From: Trichocoleus desertorum NBK24
GTDB taxonomy: Bacteria; Cyanobacteriota; Cyanobacteriia; FACHB-46
Direction of reading: 5' to 3'
Assembly (NCBI RefSeq): GCF_030409055.1
Contig: NZ_CP116619.1
Location: 2,891,628-2,955,627 of the forward strand
Length of the DNA: 64,000 bases
Part shown: positions 20,856 to 29,220 of the stretch, one piece after another
Layout of the letters: the number at the start of each line of letters is the position of its first letter
Numbering within the stretch: position 1 is the stretch's first letter
Position numbers and translations under genes: made by a program
The notes under the pieces: model-generated
Database searches by the model: none
What the model was told of the DNA's origin: nothing
What the model saw: the letters and a program-made list of their open reading frames with translations, nothing else

Positions 20856-20870
20856 TGAGAACGGTTCTCA
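20856..20870. promoter_or_regulatory. 7-1-7 palindrome resembling a Fur-family operator
   Basis: TGAGAAC-G-GTTCTCA is a perfect 7-1-7 inverted repeat, the geometry of Fur/Zur/PerR boxes. A partial third half-site (TGAGAAT) follows at 20874. It lies between two convergent genes, so no promoter is obvious. It may be a relic or coincidental. Confidence 0.35.
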
Positions 20871-20926
20871 TACTGAGAATTGCTGCTTTTATTCGGAGCC
20901 TGAACTGTTGAGCTTCAGATTTTCCT

Positions 20927-21391
20927 CTAATTAGTTTGCGAGGAATCCACTAGTAGACTAAGAGTTTTTGGGTCGCGATCGCCCTCAAAAAACTTATTAA
21001 GCAATTGCTCAAATACTGACCCTTCAGGTGACACGTAGGCAAACAACGTCGCGCAAGATTTTAGCTTCATATCATCAGGAAAACCAAAAATTTCGTGTGC
21101 AGTTCGCTCCTTGCCACTCAAAGCTGCTTCAACGCACTCAATCAGTCGTGGCCCCAGAATCGGATGGCTCAGGTATGCCTTAGCTTCTGCAACACTCTTG
21201 ATGGCGTACCGTTCAGACATCGCACTGAACCCTAGCCCGTCGAACTGCGGGAAGATGTACCACATCCAGTGCGATCGCTTCCGACCGCTTTTGACCTCAG
21301 ACAGCGCCCGTTCGTAATCGCGCTCCTGGGCTTGCACAAAGCGGTTGAGATCATATGGATCGCCTGCGTTCCCAGATTTCGTATCTGCCAT
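20927..21391 (-). CDS. DUF1810 family protein (154 aa)
   Basis: Start at ATG 21391. The protein shows the DUF1810 pattern: DPYDLNRFVQAQERDYERAL, then the strongly conserved SHWMWYIFPQFDGLGFS (about residues 39-55), and HPILGPRLIECVEAAL. Soluble, single domain, full length for the family. The biochemical function of the family is not established. It is convergent with the NERD-helicase gene. Confidence 0.88.
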   Translation of the reverse strand: MADTKSGNAGDPYDLNRFVQAQERDYERALSEVKSGRKRSHWMWYIFPQFDGLGFSAMSERYAIKSVAEAKAYLSHPILGPRLIECVEAALSGKERTAHEIFGFPDDMKLKSCATLFAYVSPEGSVFEQLLNKFFEGDRDPKTLSLLVDSSQTN

Positions 21392-21615
21392 CAATCGTCT
21401 CCTACCGGATGCGAGTCAATTATTACAATCTGTAGCGGATAAGCCTAAATTCCCGCTGAAAGCGATCGCCCTCACAACTACCAATCCCCGAACTGGGTAC
21501 AATCAACGAGAATCCAGTATTGAGGCAGACTTTTCAGTTCTCTCAAGACTGGTATACAAAGTTATAAGCAGTCGTACGTGTTCACTGGCAGAATCAGGGG
21601 AAGTGGGAGGCTCAC

Positions 21616-23007
21616 ATGGATGTAGATCGCGATCGAGAACGGTGTCTAGAAAGTTTGACTTGGGCTGTAGAACAACTCCAAGGCAAAGTAGACATCGCCA
21701 AACTAAACAAGATCGCGGAACTGATCATCCAAGCCATGACAGGCCCGTGGCGGTACTTCCACACCCCAGAACATATTTTTGAAGTGGGTGATTCTGGCGA
21801 CGCGATCGAAGTTTTAGCTGCGCTCTTCCACGATCTGGTCTATGTGCAAGTAGACCAAGGCATCAGCGTCAACATCAGCCGCTTCATCGCCCCCTTCATT
21901 AAAGAAACTCCAGGCCATCTCGCGATTCTGGATGCCGAGGACTTACCGAGCGATCGCAGCTTCACCTTAGCCCTCACAGTGTTTGGTTTTGCCCCTGGTC
22001 AGCGACTGTCCCCAATGGCGGGCCAAAACGAATTTCTCAGTGCCGTAATTGCTGCCAAAAGTCTAGAACCCCTACTTTCCTACAGTCATCTAGCCCAAAT
22101 TGCTGCTTGTATTGAAGCCACTGTTCCCTTCCGACCCAAATCTGCTGAAGGTATCAGTAGCGATGAGGGCCTATACCGCAGGCTCTTAAGCGTCAATCAA
22201 CAATTCGATTTAGGCTGGACAGAAGCGGAAACCCTCGAAATCACAAAACGATCCGTACGCCTTGCCAACCGAGACGTAGAGAATTTTGCGTTTCCTAGCT
22301 CTGCCCATTTTCTTGACAACACCTGGAACCTGATCCCCGAAACCAACCACGACCTGAAAAATACCAACGCCTACAAGGTGCAAGGTTATCGCCTATCGAT
22401 TCAAAAGATGGAAGGTTTCATGAACTTCCTCAAGCCTGAAGTGGTGTTTCGGCAGTTCCACGGTGAGCCCGATGACGAAACCTACCAACGGCTAATCAAA
22501 AACACTGCAAAAAACTTAGAAGTGGCGCGGCTATATCTGGGTGCCAAATTGGTTTCGATCGCCATTATTGAAGCTTTGGCGTTTCGGATTGGCCGCGATG
22601 TTCCGATCTCGACCATGATGGGTGAATTGCCATCTTCGGGCTTTTCAACGGTGCAATTAGAGCATTTCTTACCAAAAATCTCTAGCTACACGCCACCAGA
22701 AACTCCAATCGAACATGATGCCCTAGAACTGCTCGAAAAAGGCCGCAGCATTGATTCTTTCTACGATGTAAAAAACTCGCCCACCGCAACGTTTGTGGTG
22801 AAGTCGATCGGTTTCGCAGCCTTACGCCAGTTGTTGAAACATGCGAAAGCGTTCTTTCAAGATGAAATATCTGCCGAAGAGTTTCTGTCCTATTGTGATC
22901 CCATTGTGGTAGAGACAGTCACAAAGGGTGTGATCCAACTTTTCGAGAGCCGCAAACTAGCGATGCAACAAGAATCTCTCAATCGCCATTCTGCGATCGC
23001 ATCTTAA
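21616..23007 (+). CDS. HD-superfamily-like conserved protein (463 aa)
   Basis: Start at ATG 21616, with GGGAGG six to eleven bases upstream. The N-terminal part shows HTPEHIFEV (about residues 50-58) and LAALFHDLVYV (about 71-81), the spaced His...His-Asp pattern of HD-type metal-dependent phosphohydrolases. The remaining ~350 residues are helical and unknown to me, with no membrane segments. It is likely a cyanobacterial conserved protein; nucleotide or phosphate ester hydrolysis is inferred only from the HD motif. The gene ends in front of a nested palindromic element. Confidence 0.75.
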   Translation: MDVDRDRERCLESLTWAVEQLQGKVDIAKLNKIAELIIQAMTGPWRYFHTPEHIFEVGDSGDAIEVLAALFHDLVYVQVDQGISVNISRFIAPFIKETPGHLAILDAEDLPSDRSFTLALTVFGFAPGQRLSPMAGQNEFLSAVIAAKSLEPLLSYSHLAQIAACIEATVPFRPKSAEGISSDEGLYRRLLSVNQQFDLGWTEAETLEITKRSVRLANRDVENFAFPSSAHFLDNTWNLIPETNHDLKNTNAYKVQGYRLSIQKMEGFMNFLKPEVVFRQFHGEPDDETYQRLIKNTAKNLEVARLYLGAKLVSIAIIEALAFRIGRDVPISTMMGELPSSGFSTVQLEHFLPKISSYTPPETPIEHDALELLEKGRSIDSFYDVKNSPTATFVVKSIGFAALRQLLKHAKAFFQDEISAEEFLSYCDPIVVETVTKGVIQLFESRKLAMQQESLNRHSAIAS

Positions 23008-23015
23008 AAAACTAA

Positions 23016-23226
23016 CTCCCAGCCCCTTCCCCAGCAGGAAAGCAAGGTGGTTTCAAAGTGGATAGAGAAAAATTTTGAATACGATTGGCTCCCTGCACTG
23101 CCCCCTAAATCCCCCAATACTGGGGGACTTTGAGCAGGTTCCCCCCAACTTTGGGGGGCTAGGGGGGCTGGTTCGAAATTCTTTTTTCGTATGAAACCAC
23201 CCTACTCCCCTGCTAGGGAAGGGGAG
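23016..23226. repeat. Nested palindromic intergenic element
   Basis: About 210 bases between two convergent genes made of nested inverted repeats. The outer arms are CTCCCAGCCCCTTCCC...AGCAGG (23016-23038) and CCTGCTAGGGAAGGGGAG (23208-23225). The next pair is GGTGGTTTCA (23046-23055) and TGAAACCACC (23192-23201). Two inner hairpins are CCCCCA-ATAC-TGGGGG (23111-23126) and CCCCCCAA-CT-TTGGGGGG (23141-23158). No transposase. It looks like a small non-autonomous mobile or REP-like element that can also act as a bidirectional terminator. Confidence 0.75.
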
Positions 23227-23241
23227 CCTAGGATTTATTCC

Positions 23242-23640
23242 TTAGCGTTGCACTTTGTCAGAGTAACCTTGACGGCGCAGTTCATTCTTGTCTAGGTCGC
23301 TAGCGCTTCTGTCAGCGGTGTCGGGATAAAGGCCACCAAAGTCTTTCACAGCTTCTGTAGACTCTTTGGCAATTCTTTCGAGCCGACCTTCGCCATCAGC
23401 AGAATTGATTTCACGCGCTTCGCGATTCCATTCACCTGTGGTTTTGGGGCGGTCAGAGTCATTCTGGTGAGCAACGGTGTTAATCCGATCGCTAATTGCT
23501 TTGCTGCTGGCGCTGTTGGGCTGAGCGTTGGTGGTCAGCAGGATAAAACCAACGAGAGCGACGGCCAAAAAACGCTTGACTTGTAGTTGATTAAACAAAG
23601 AACTAACTTGAGCGATCGCTCCAGAAATCAAATTTTTCAT
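23242..23640 (-). CDS. Small hypothetical protein with N-terminal hydrophobic segment (132 aa)
   Basis: Start at ATG 23640. The N-terminus has a short amphipathic stretch, then one hydrophobic segment (FLAVALVGFILLTTNAQ, about residues 29-45) acting as a signal anchor or cleavable signal. The rest is hydrophilic, charged and probably helical (DRPKTTGEWNREAREIN, GRLERIAKESTEAVKDFGG). Export to the thylakoid lumen or periplasm is possible. I do not recognise the family with certainty; cyanobacteria carry similar small proteins of unknown role. Confidence 0.7.
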   Translation of the reverse strand: MKNLISGAIAQVSSLFNQLQVKRFLAVALVGFILLTTNAQPNSASSKAISDRINTVAHQNDSDRPKTTGEWNREAREINSADGEGRLERIAKESTEAVKDFGGLYPDTADRSASDLDKNELRRQGYSDKVQR

Positions 23641-23867
23641 CAAAGTACTCCACTAATTCATTTTCAATGCTTTTCATATTTCGAGAAACTATTGAACTTA
23701 TCCCGAAGGACACGAACCAATAATTCTCTCGACAAAATTAAGACTAACTAGTAAAACAAAATTCTTCCTCTAACAGAAGTCATAACTCGCGATCGCTGAC
23801 TGTCTGCTAAAGAGTGACGAGCACATCTATCAATAGAGGCAATGGTAGGGTTTGCTTACTAGCCACA

Positions 23868-23909
23868 GCGATCGCGAAGCTCGTGAGCCAGAAGGAGCTT
23901 CGCGATCGC
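23868..23909. terminator. Perfect 15-bp hairpin with HIP1 in both arms
   Basis: GCGATCGCGAAGCTC (23868-23882) and its exact reverse complement GAGCTTCGCGATCGC (23895-23909), separated by 12 bases. It lies just downstream of the leftward diguanylate cyclase gene, so it may end that transcript, though no clear T-run follows. Confidence 0.55.
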
Positions 23910-23930
23910 CCTCTGTGCGAGCTATTGTTC

Positions 23931-25613
23931 CTACAGCTGCTGGTTGACGCAACGAACTGAGAATTGATCTAGGGGCTGGTAAAACCCTTGCTTGATGCAG
24001 TTTCTTCCTGCCGCTTTGGCTGCATACAACGCTTGATCGGCTAAGTGCAACATGCAATCAAGCGTTCTCCCCTCTGGAGGAAAGGCACTAACGCCCCCAG
24101 AGAAAGTGGACTGGATTTGCTGCCCGCCAAACTCCACCAGGGTAGCTTGCCAAGCCAAACGAATTTTCTCAATCCGTCGGTAGGCAAGGTCTAGCGGCAT
24201 CTGCGGCATGACTAGCACAAACTCCTCACCCCCATAGCGACAAGCAATATCGCTAGAACGGCTGTGGCAGCGCGGCAACTCACCAAAGGCTTGCAACACG
24301 CGATCGCCTGCTAGGTGCCCAAACGTATCATTGATTTGTTTAAAGTGATCAATATCCAGGAGAGCAACTGTAATGAGATAGCTTTCACGGGTGGCTCGTG
24401 CCAACTCTCTATGAAACGTTTCTTCCAGATAACGGCGATTGAACAAACCCGTGAGGATATCTCGAACTGCTTGCTCTCGCAACTGAGTTTGCAGCACCTC
24501 AATTTCTAGTAACTGGTTTTGTAAACGTTGATTTGCCTGTTGCAGATCTAGCTCTGCTTGGTGGCGTTCGGTCACATCTCGTAAGACAATCAAGCGTCCG
24601 GTTAATTGCTGGGTGCGATCGCGCAGGGGCGTTGTGCGTAGCTCTATATAGCGCAGTGGCTTGCCCTCTCTAGCAATTGCCAGCCTATGGTCGCCGCTAT
24701 CGTAGCAACGTCGAGCTATATCTTGCCATTGCCATAAGCTTTTCGCTGCGGGCTGTCCAACACAGGCAACGGTTGTGCCTAGCAGCTCTCGTGCCGCTGG
24801 GTTAATATCTACAACGCGATTTTGCTGATCTAAAACTAGGACTCCATCACTCATGCTCTCAACCAACGTATCGCGAGCCACTGGCACTAGATCAAACAAT
24901 TGAAAGCGAAAGAGATTGGCAGAATAAATTAACCCGCTGAGCATAAAACTCATCGGTGTAATGTTCAATCCCGGAGGCGTGAGATTGAGCATATAGGCAC
25001 TACCCCCGATTAAGGGGATCATGGCTGAGGCTAGGGCCATGATGGCTTGCCGCCGATACAGAAGGGAGGGGCGGAGGGCTGCTTTTAGTAAGAGAAAGGC
25101 CCCAGCCAAGGTATAAGCATAAACACAAGCCATGATCCAGAAGAATCCGGGGCCATGCTGGTAAATGAGCAGGTTGCTGCTAGCAGAGCTCCATAAAAAT
25201 CCAGTCCAAACCCAACGATGCCAACTGTTTGTCATGACGAGAATGACATTCAAAATTGGCACAACCCAGAGCCATGCCAGAGTTTTGGGAGTCAGCCAAT
25301 TTTTTCGGTGGGTGAAGTGGGTGGCAAAGATCAAGAAGAGCGTAATCACGCTGCCAGAGCCGACATACTCTAGCTTCGACCACAGTATTTTGCTGGATAA
25401 CGTTGTCGCGGCTGCCTCTAATGCTGCAACAGTGGCATACCCCGCGATCGCCAACATCATTAAGAGAAAAGGCTTGCTAGCCGGAGCCGTAGTTCGTCGT
25501 TGCCAAGCTGCATAGGCGGCCACCAGAGAAATTAAGGCAGTGAGCCCTAAAAGATAGCAGTAGGGATTGAGGTGGGGAATACCAACATTATGATGCAGTG
25601 TGGGGAAACCCAT
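23931..25613 (-). CDS. 7TM-PAS-GGDEF diguanylate cyclase (560 aa)
   Basis: Makes the second messenger c-di-GMP. The N-terminal ~220 residues hold seven hydrophobic segments of the 'N-terminal 7TM region of histidine kinases' type. A PAS domain follows (LVESMSDGVLVLDQQNRVVDINPAARELLG, shown in part), then a coiled coil (about residues 350-390). The GGDEF domain starts with DILTGLFNRRYLEETF, and the active-site loop is RYGGEEFVLVMPQ, with an intact GGEEF, so it is probably active. GTG 25631 would add six residues; ATG 25613 is preferred. No partner gene is adjacent. Confidence 0.92.
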   Translation of the reverse strand: MGFPTLHHNVGIPHLNPYCYLLGLTALISLVAAYAAWQRRTTAPASKPFLLMMLAIAGYATVAALEAAATTLSSKILWSKLEYVGSGSVITLFLIFATHFTHRKNWLTPKTLAWLWVVPILNVILVMTNSWHRWVWTGFLWSSASSNLLIYQHGPGFFWIMACVYAYTLAGAFLLLKAALRPSLLYRRQAIMALASAMIPLIGGSAYMLNLTPPGLNITPMSFMLSGLIYSANLFRFQLFDLVPVARDTLVESMSDGVLVLDQQNRVVDINPAARELLGTTVACVGQPAAKSLWQWQDIARRCYDSGDHRLAIAREGKPLRYIELRTTPLRDRTQQLTGRLIVLRDVTERHQAELDLQQANQRLQNQLLEIEVLQTQLREQAVRDILTGLFNRRYLEETFHRELARATRESYLITVALLDIDHFKQINDTFGHLAGDRVLQAFGELPRCHSRSSDIACRYGGEEFVLVMPQMPLDLAYRRIEKIRLAWQATLVEFGGQQIQSTFSGGVSAFPPEGRTLDCMLHLADQALYAAKAAGRNCIKQGFYQPLDQFSVRCVNQQL

Positions 25614-25898
25614 CTCTAGCACTACGTACACTTTAGTATGTATCCCTTAGTATCCATAACCCGCCGCAGTCTTACTTCCGCTGAGTTACTTAAGATCCCT
25701 TATATTCTGCATAATATTCTGTACAAAACTGTAGTCAGCGTAAACTGGCCGAAACCAAATAGACGAATAGCTCTAGACGAAATAAATCCAATCGGATTGC
25801 GATCGCCCCTCGGCGATTCAAGAGATATCGATTCAAGAGAGCGATCGCGCCTCGAAAAGGCAGCTCTACAATAAGGACATTGAGGTTGAGCGATCGCC

Positions 25899-26403
25899 AT
25901 GCACATCCCAGAAATAGACCCAAAGGCTACCATTTCTGAACCAAACCTCTACGACAACGACTTCTACGCATGGACGCAGGAACAAGCTGCTTTACTCCAC
26001 CAGCAACAATGGAGCCAGCTTGACCTGCCAAATTTGATTGAGGAAATCTCATCTTTGGGTAAACAGCAACGCCAAGAACTCCGCAATCGCTTGAGTTTGC
26101 TAATTGGGCATTTACATCAAATGGCAGTACCAACCCGAACATCGTAGTCGTAGCTGGCTAGCCACGATTCGCGTCCAGCGCCTCGACATTTCCGAATTAC
26201 TAGAAGACAACCCCAGCCTCAAGCCTTACCTTAAAGAAGCGTTGCAGAAAGCTTATCTGAAAGGTGTGGAACTGGCAGTGAGTGAAACCGATTTACCCAG
26301 CCGTACTTCCCCCTCAGAAGGCCCCTATGATTTAGCAGAAATTCTAGGCGATCGCTTTTACTCTGGTGAACCCAGTGAGTTAGTTAACGAATTGAAACAA
26401 TAA
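25899..26403 (+). pseudogene. DUF29 family protein, frameshifted
   Basis: The first frame (25899-26147) gives LYDNDFYAWTQEQAALLHQQ, LDLPNLIEEISSLGKQQRQE and LSLLIGHLH, then runs into a stop. The family continues in the +1 frame from about 26116 with IKWQYQPEHRSRSWLATIR and LKEALQKAYLKGVELAV, ending at 26403. One extra base at 26114-26116 explains it: the family reads GHL-(L/I)-KWQYQP, as in the two intact copies at 46205 and 46717. Restored length is ~167 aa, close to the intact copies. Function of DUF29 is unknown. Confidence 0.88.
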
Positions 26404-26569
26404 TTTATCTCTAAGCTAAAAATTTGGGCTTAAAGCAACAAACGTTGTTCTATGGTCAATTAACCTTCCCTAAACAAGGTAAATCATACTTAAGCGTTCG
26501 CTTGTGGCAACGCAGATTGGAGCCTAAAAGCAACTACGCGTTCCTTATAAATCTTAACAGAAGATACCA

Positions 26570-26605
26570 TACATTTGTACTATAAAACTATTAAGTACAA
26601 ATGTA
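26570..26605. promoter_or_regulatory. 12-bp inverted repeat upstream of the 26707 gene
   Basis: TACATTTGTACT (26570-26581) and AGTACAAATGTA (26594-26605) are perfect complements, 12 bases apart. It is AT-rich, with no T-run, so it looks more like an operator or a leader hairpin than a terminator. Confidence 0.45.
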
Positions 26606-26672
26606 CCAAAATGGTTGCTTGTTTCTCTTTTCTTGAAGCTTGGGTAAAACATCCTGCTTGAGTTTTGAGAAA

Positions 26673-26684
26673 TACGTATACGTA
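26673..26684. promoter_or_regulatory. TACGTATACGTA palindrome just before the 26707 gene
   Basis: A perfect 12-base palindrome 22 bases upstream of the chosen start codon, where a dimeric repressor or activator could bind. Protein partner unknown. Confidence 0.35.
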
Positions 26685-26706
26685 ACCAGTAATGGAGAAA
26701 GTTTGT

Positions 26707-27210
26707 ATGTTTCCGACGTTAATAGATTTCTTTCAGCCAATTATGAGTCAAATTGACAAAGCGATAGGCAATCCAACAACAGCAGATATAGAAGAAATTC
26801 GTCAACAGCTTAAGGCAAGTGTGCTGATTGACTTATCTAAACTCCGAAAGCATTACGGCGAGCTTATCAAAGCTTACTATAGGAAAAACCCACCCTTTGG
26901 TAACCGAGAGTACTCTCAAGACGTAGAGGAAAACTTTGCAAAAGATCTTGAGGATTTTATTGAGATAGTAAGCTACTCCGCAGAGGCTGGCGACCCGTCT
27001 ATCTTGGATGAGTGTGTAGTTGGCTACCTTAATCAGAACCCCAAACTCTTATCTAAAAGCTTGCCTGCATATGTAGAGAGATTTAATCGAATAACCACGG
27101 ATTGGGAGGGCTTCATGAGCAAAATAGAAGCACAAGGTCAACCGAGGTGGCCGGATGAGACAAAGCCATACTGGGCCTATTTGGTCGGTAAATTTTCTTC
27201 CAAGCCCTAA
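26707..27210 (+). CDS. Conserved hypothetical protein (167 aa)
   Basis: ATG 26707 is chosen because GGAGAA (26694-26699) sits seven bases upstream; the alternative ATG 26692 overlaps that ribosome site. The protein is soluble and mostly helical. It opens MFPTLIDFFQPIMSQIDKAI and contains SVLIDLSKLRKHYGELIKAY, NFAKDLEDFIEIVSYSAEAG and LLSKSLPAYVERFNRIT. No family was recognised and there are no catalytic motifs. It lies in a HIP1-free stretch next to an IS630-type element inserted six bases after its stop, and has two palindromes upstream. It may be a regulatory or structural accessory protein. Confidence 0.75.
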   Translation: MFPTLIDFFQPIMSQIDKAIGNPTTADIEEIRQQLKASVLIDLSKLRKHYGELIKAYYRKNPPFGNREYSQDVEENFAKDLEDFIEIVSYSAEAGDPSILDECVVGYLNQNPKLLSKSLPAYVERFNRITTDWEGFMSKIEAQGQPRWPDETKPYWAYLVGKFSSKP

Positions 27211-27216
27211 GTACTA

Positions 27217-28342
27217 TAGCGATCCTAAATAATTCATGAAAAAGCATAAAGGCGGCATGCTTCCGTGTCACGATTGACCTTTGTCTAGTTAACTAGTGAG
27301 TCGGTCTATGGAAGAACTCGCTGAGTTTATTCGGAGCAATCCTGACTCTCGTGAACTCAAACGCGCCCTGGCCGTGCAGATGGTATCTCAAGGCTATACC
27401 TACTTTCAGATTCGGGATGCTCTGCACGTCTCAGTCGGCTTCATCAGTAAATGGAAGCAAGCTTTTGAAGAGCATGGAGTTCTGGGATTGGCTCTTCAGT
27501 ATCAAGGCTCCACGGGTTACCTCACACCCTCGCAACGCCAAGGGGTGAGGGATTGGCTCCAACAGAGGAACTACTGGAATCTGAGCGAACTCCAGCAGCA
27601 CATTGAGCAGGAGTATGGGGCGGCCTTTGCCTCCAAGCAGAGCTATTACCAGTTGTTTGCAGAAGCGGGCATCAGTTGGAAGAAGACCCAGAAGCGCAAT
27701 CCCAAAGCAGACCCAGAATTGGTAGAGAAAAAAACACGAAATCAGGGCTTGGCTGGAACGACATCGACAGGAGATTGTCCTGGGTCACTTAGTCGTCTTG
27801 TTCCAGGATGAATGTCATCTGCTCTGGGGCGACCTCTGCGGCTATGTGTGGGGCAAAACCAACGAACGCATCGAAGTGCCAATGACTAACGAACGTCAGA
27901 AGCAGACGTACTATGGAGCGCTGAATATCTTGAGCCAAGAGTTTGTTGTGAAAGCTTTTGAGCGAGCGAATTCCGAGGCCACGATTGCCTTCTTGCAACT
28001 GCTCCTGGCTGAGCATCCTCAGTCTCGCATTGCCTTGATTTGGGATGGAGCGAGCTATCACCGTTCTCAGGCGCTCAAGGACTATTTGGCCTCAGTCAAT
28101 CAGGGCTTAGGCGAGTCCGAGTGGAAAATTACCTGCCTTCGCTTCGCTCCCAATGACCCTCGGCAAAACCCAGTGGAGGATGTTTGGTTGCAGGCAAAGC
28201 GGTGGATTCGAGAGTTCTATCACCTGTGTCAATCGTTCTCAACGGTGAAGTGGTTATTTGAGTTCGTCACCCATCGTCAGACCTTTAATTTTTCGAAGGT
28301 CTTTATGTATGGTGCATTTTCATGAATCTCTTAGGATTGCTA
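27217..28342 (+). mobile_element. Complete IS630-type insertion sequence (1,126 bp)
   Basis: Terminal inverted repeats of 26 bp (27217-27242 and 28317-28342) match at 22 positions; the ends read TAGCGATCC and GGATTGCTA. TA dinucleotides flank the element (27215-27216 and 28343-28344), as expected for the IS630/Tc1-mariner target duplication. Between the ends lies a two-frame transposase gene whose stop is inside the right repeat. Confidence 0.93.
27308..28325 (+). CDS. IS630-family transposase, two overlapping frames
   Basis: Frame one (27308 to 27811) carries the DNA-binding region: YTYFQIRDALHVSVGFISKW is a helix-turn-helix, followed by Trp-rich segments. The catalytic part continues in the +1 frame with HEIRAWLERHRQEIVLGH, FQDECHLLWGD (first catalytic Asp), LIWDGASYHRS (second Asp) and RFAPNDPRQNPVEDVW (Glu). 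The switch falls on a run of seven A at 27728-27734. This could be programmed slippage, known for several IS630 members, or an inactivating base change. GTG 27296 is an alternative start. Confidence 0.88.
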
Positions 28343-28349
28343 TATGTTG

Positions 28350-28988
28350 CTAGTTATGGTTAGTAGAGGGTCCAGACAATTCACCAACAAGGATGGATGC
28401 TGCTACGGATTTGGATTTCCGCATATTTGCCGTTTCTCCCATTAAGTGGAGAAAATTGTCATAGCCTTGTTGTCTCTCTTGAACATCTTTAAGTACTGCA
28501 TCTACCGATTCTTTCAACTTATTAACTCTTGCATCAGTTTCTGGATGCACTTGGAGCAACTCGCTCACTTGATTGCTAATTCTGAGTAGCTGAGACTCTA
28601 TTCCTGAAAATGACTGATGTTTATCCTCAACTGCATCAAGCAGCTTTGTTCTTAACTCTTCTAACCTGGTATTTTCACTGTCGAGTTGGGCTTGCTTTCT
28701 TTTTATCCTGAGCTGACGTTCACTGAAAGCATGAACTATAAACAGCATGGATGAAATCCATAATAAAAATATACTTGCCAAGTGAAGTAATTTATCTGGA
28801 TTGGCGGCTAGGGAATAAGTCGAAAATGTAACTGGTATCAAACCTACAACTAAAGCCATACCTACTAATCGCTGTAAAATAGGAAGGTCTTTGATAGCTG
28901 AGGTAAGGCTATTCACCATGTTTGCAAGAGCATCATACCCATTTTGAATAGGAGCGTTGGTCTGAGATTCGGTAGAAGTTTGTGTCAT
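28350..28988 (-). CDS. Membrane protein with coiled coil, unknown function (212 aa)
   Basis: Two hydrophobic segments are visible (about residues 41-60, LVGMALVVGLIPVTF; and 69-88, LASIFLLWISSMLFIVHAF). They are followed by a long charged coiled coil (about 90-190, rich in Glu/Lys/Gln with heptad-like spacing). The C-terminal tail ends close to the right end of the IS630-type element, eight bases away, so the last residues may have been altered by that insertion. It resembles no family I can name; a membrane-anchored scaffold is a possible reading. Confidence 0.65.
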   Translation of the reverse strand: MTQTSTESQTNAPIQNGYDALANMVNSLTSAIKDLPILQRLVGMALVVGLIPVTFSTYSLAANPDKLLHLASIFLLWISSMLFIVHAFSERQLRIKRKQAQLDSENTRLEELRTKLLDAVEDKHQSFSGIESQLLRISNQVSELLQVHPETDARVNKLKESVDAVLKDVQERQQGYDNFLHLMGETANMRKSKSVAASILVGELSGPSTNHN

Positions 28989-29220
28989 AAACTCACCATA
29001 GAGATAGTTTGTTCCTAGAAGTATAAAACAGCCGACTTCCAGAAAGGATTTTATGAAGCTATGCTACTTTTTATTCCAGTGTTCTAATACTTGAGCGACT
29101 AGGGCTTACTTCTATGTAAAGAAGCAGCCTTTTTAAAAAGCAGTCCTTTTAGTGTGATTAAGAATATCGGATAGCCTGCGAGTAGGCTGATTGTCAAACT
29201 CCTGCATTAACTAAACTTCT

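Noticed and set aside
23100-23160. CRISPR-like repeats (CCCCC-rich motifs)
   Set aside because: The repeats are inverted and nested, without regular spacers; they form hairpins, not an array.
23830-24057. Possible short leftward gene after the GGDEF gene
   Set aside because: Overlaps the HIP1 hairpin and the end of the cyclase gene in another frame; no family resemblance.
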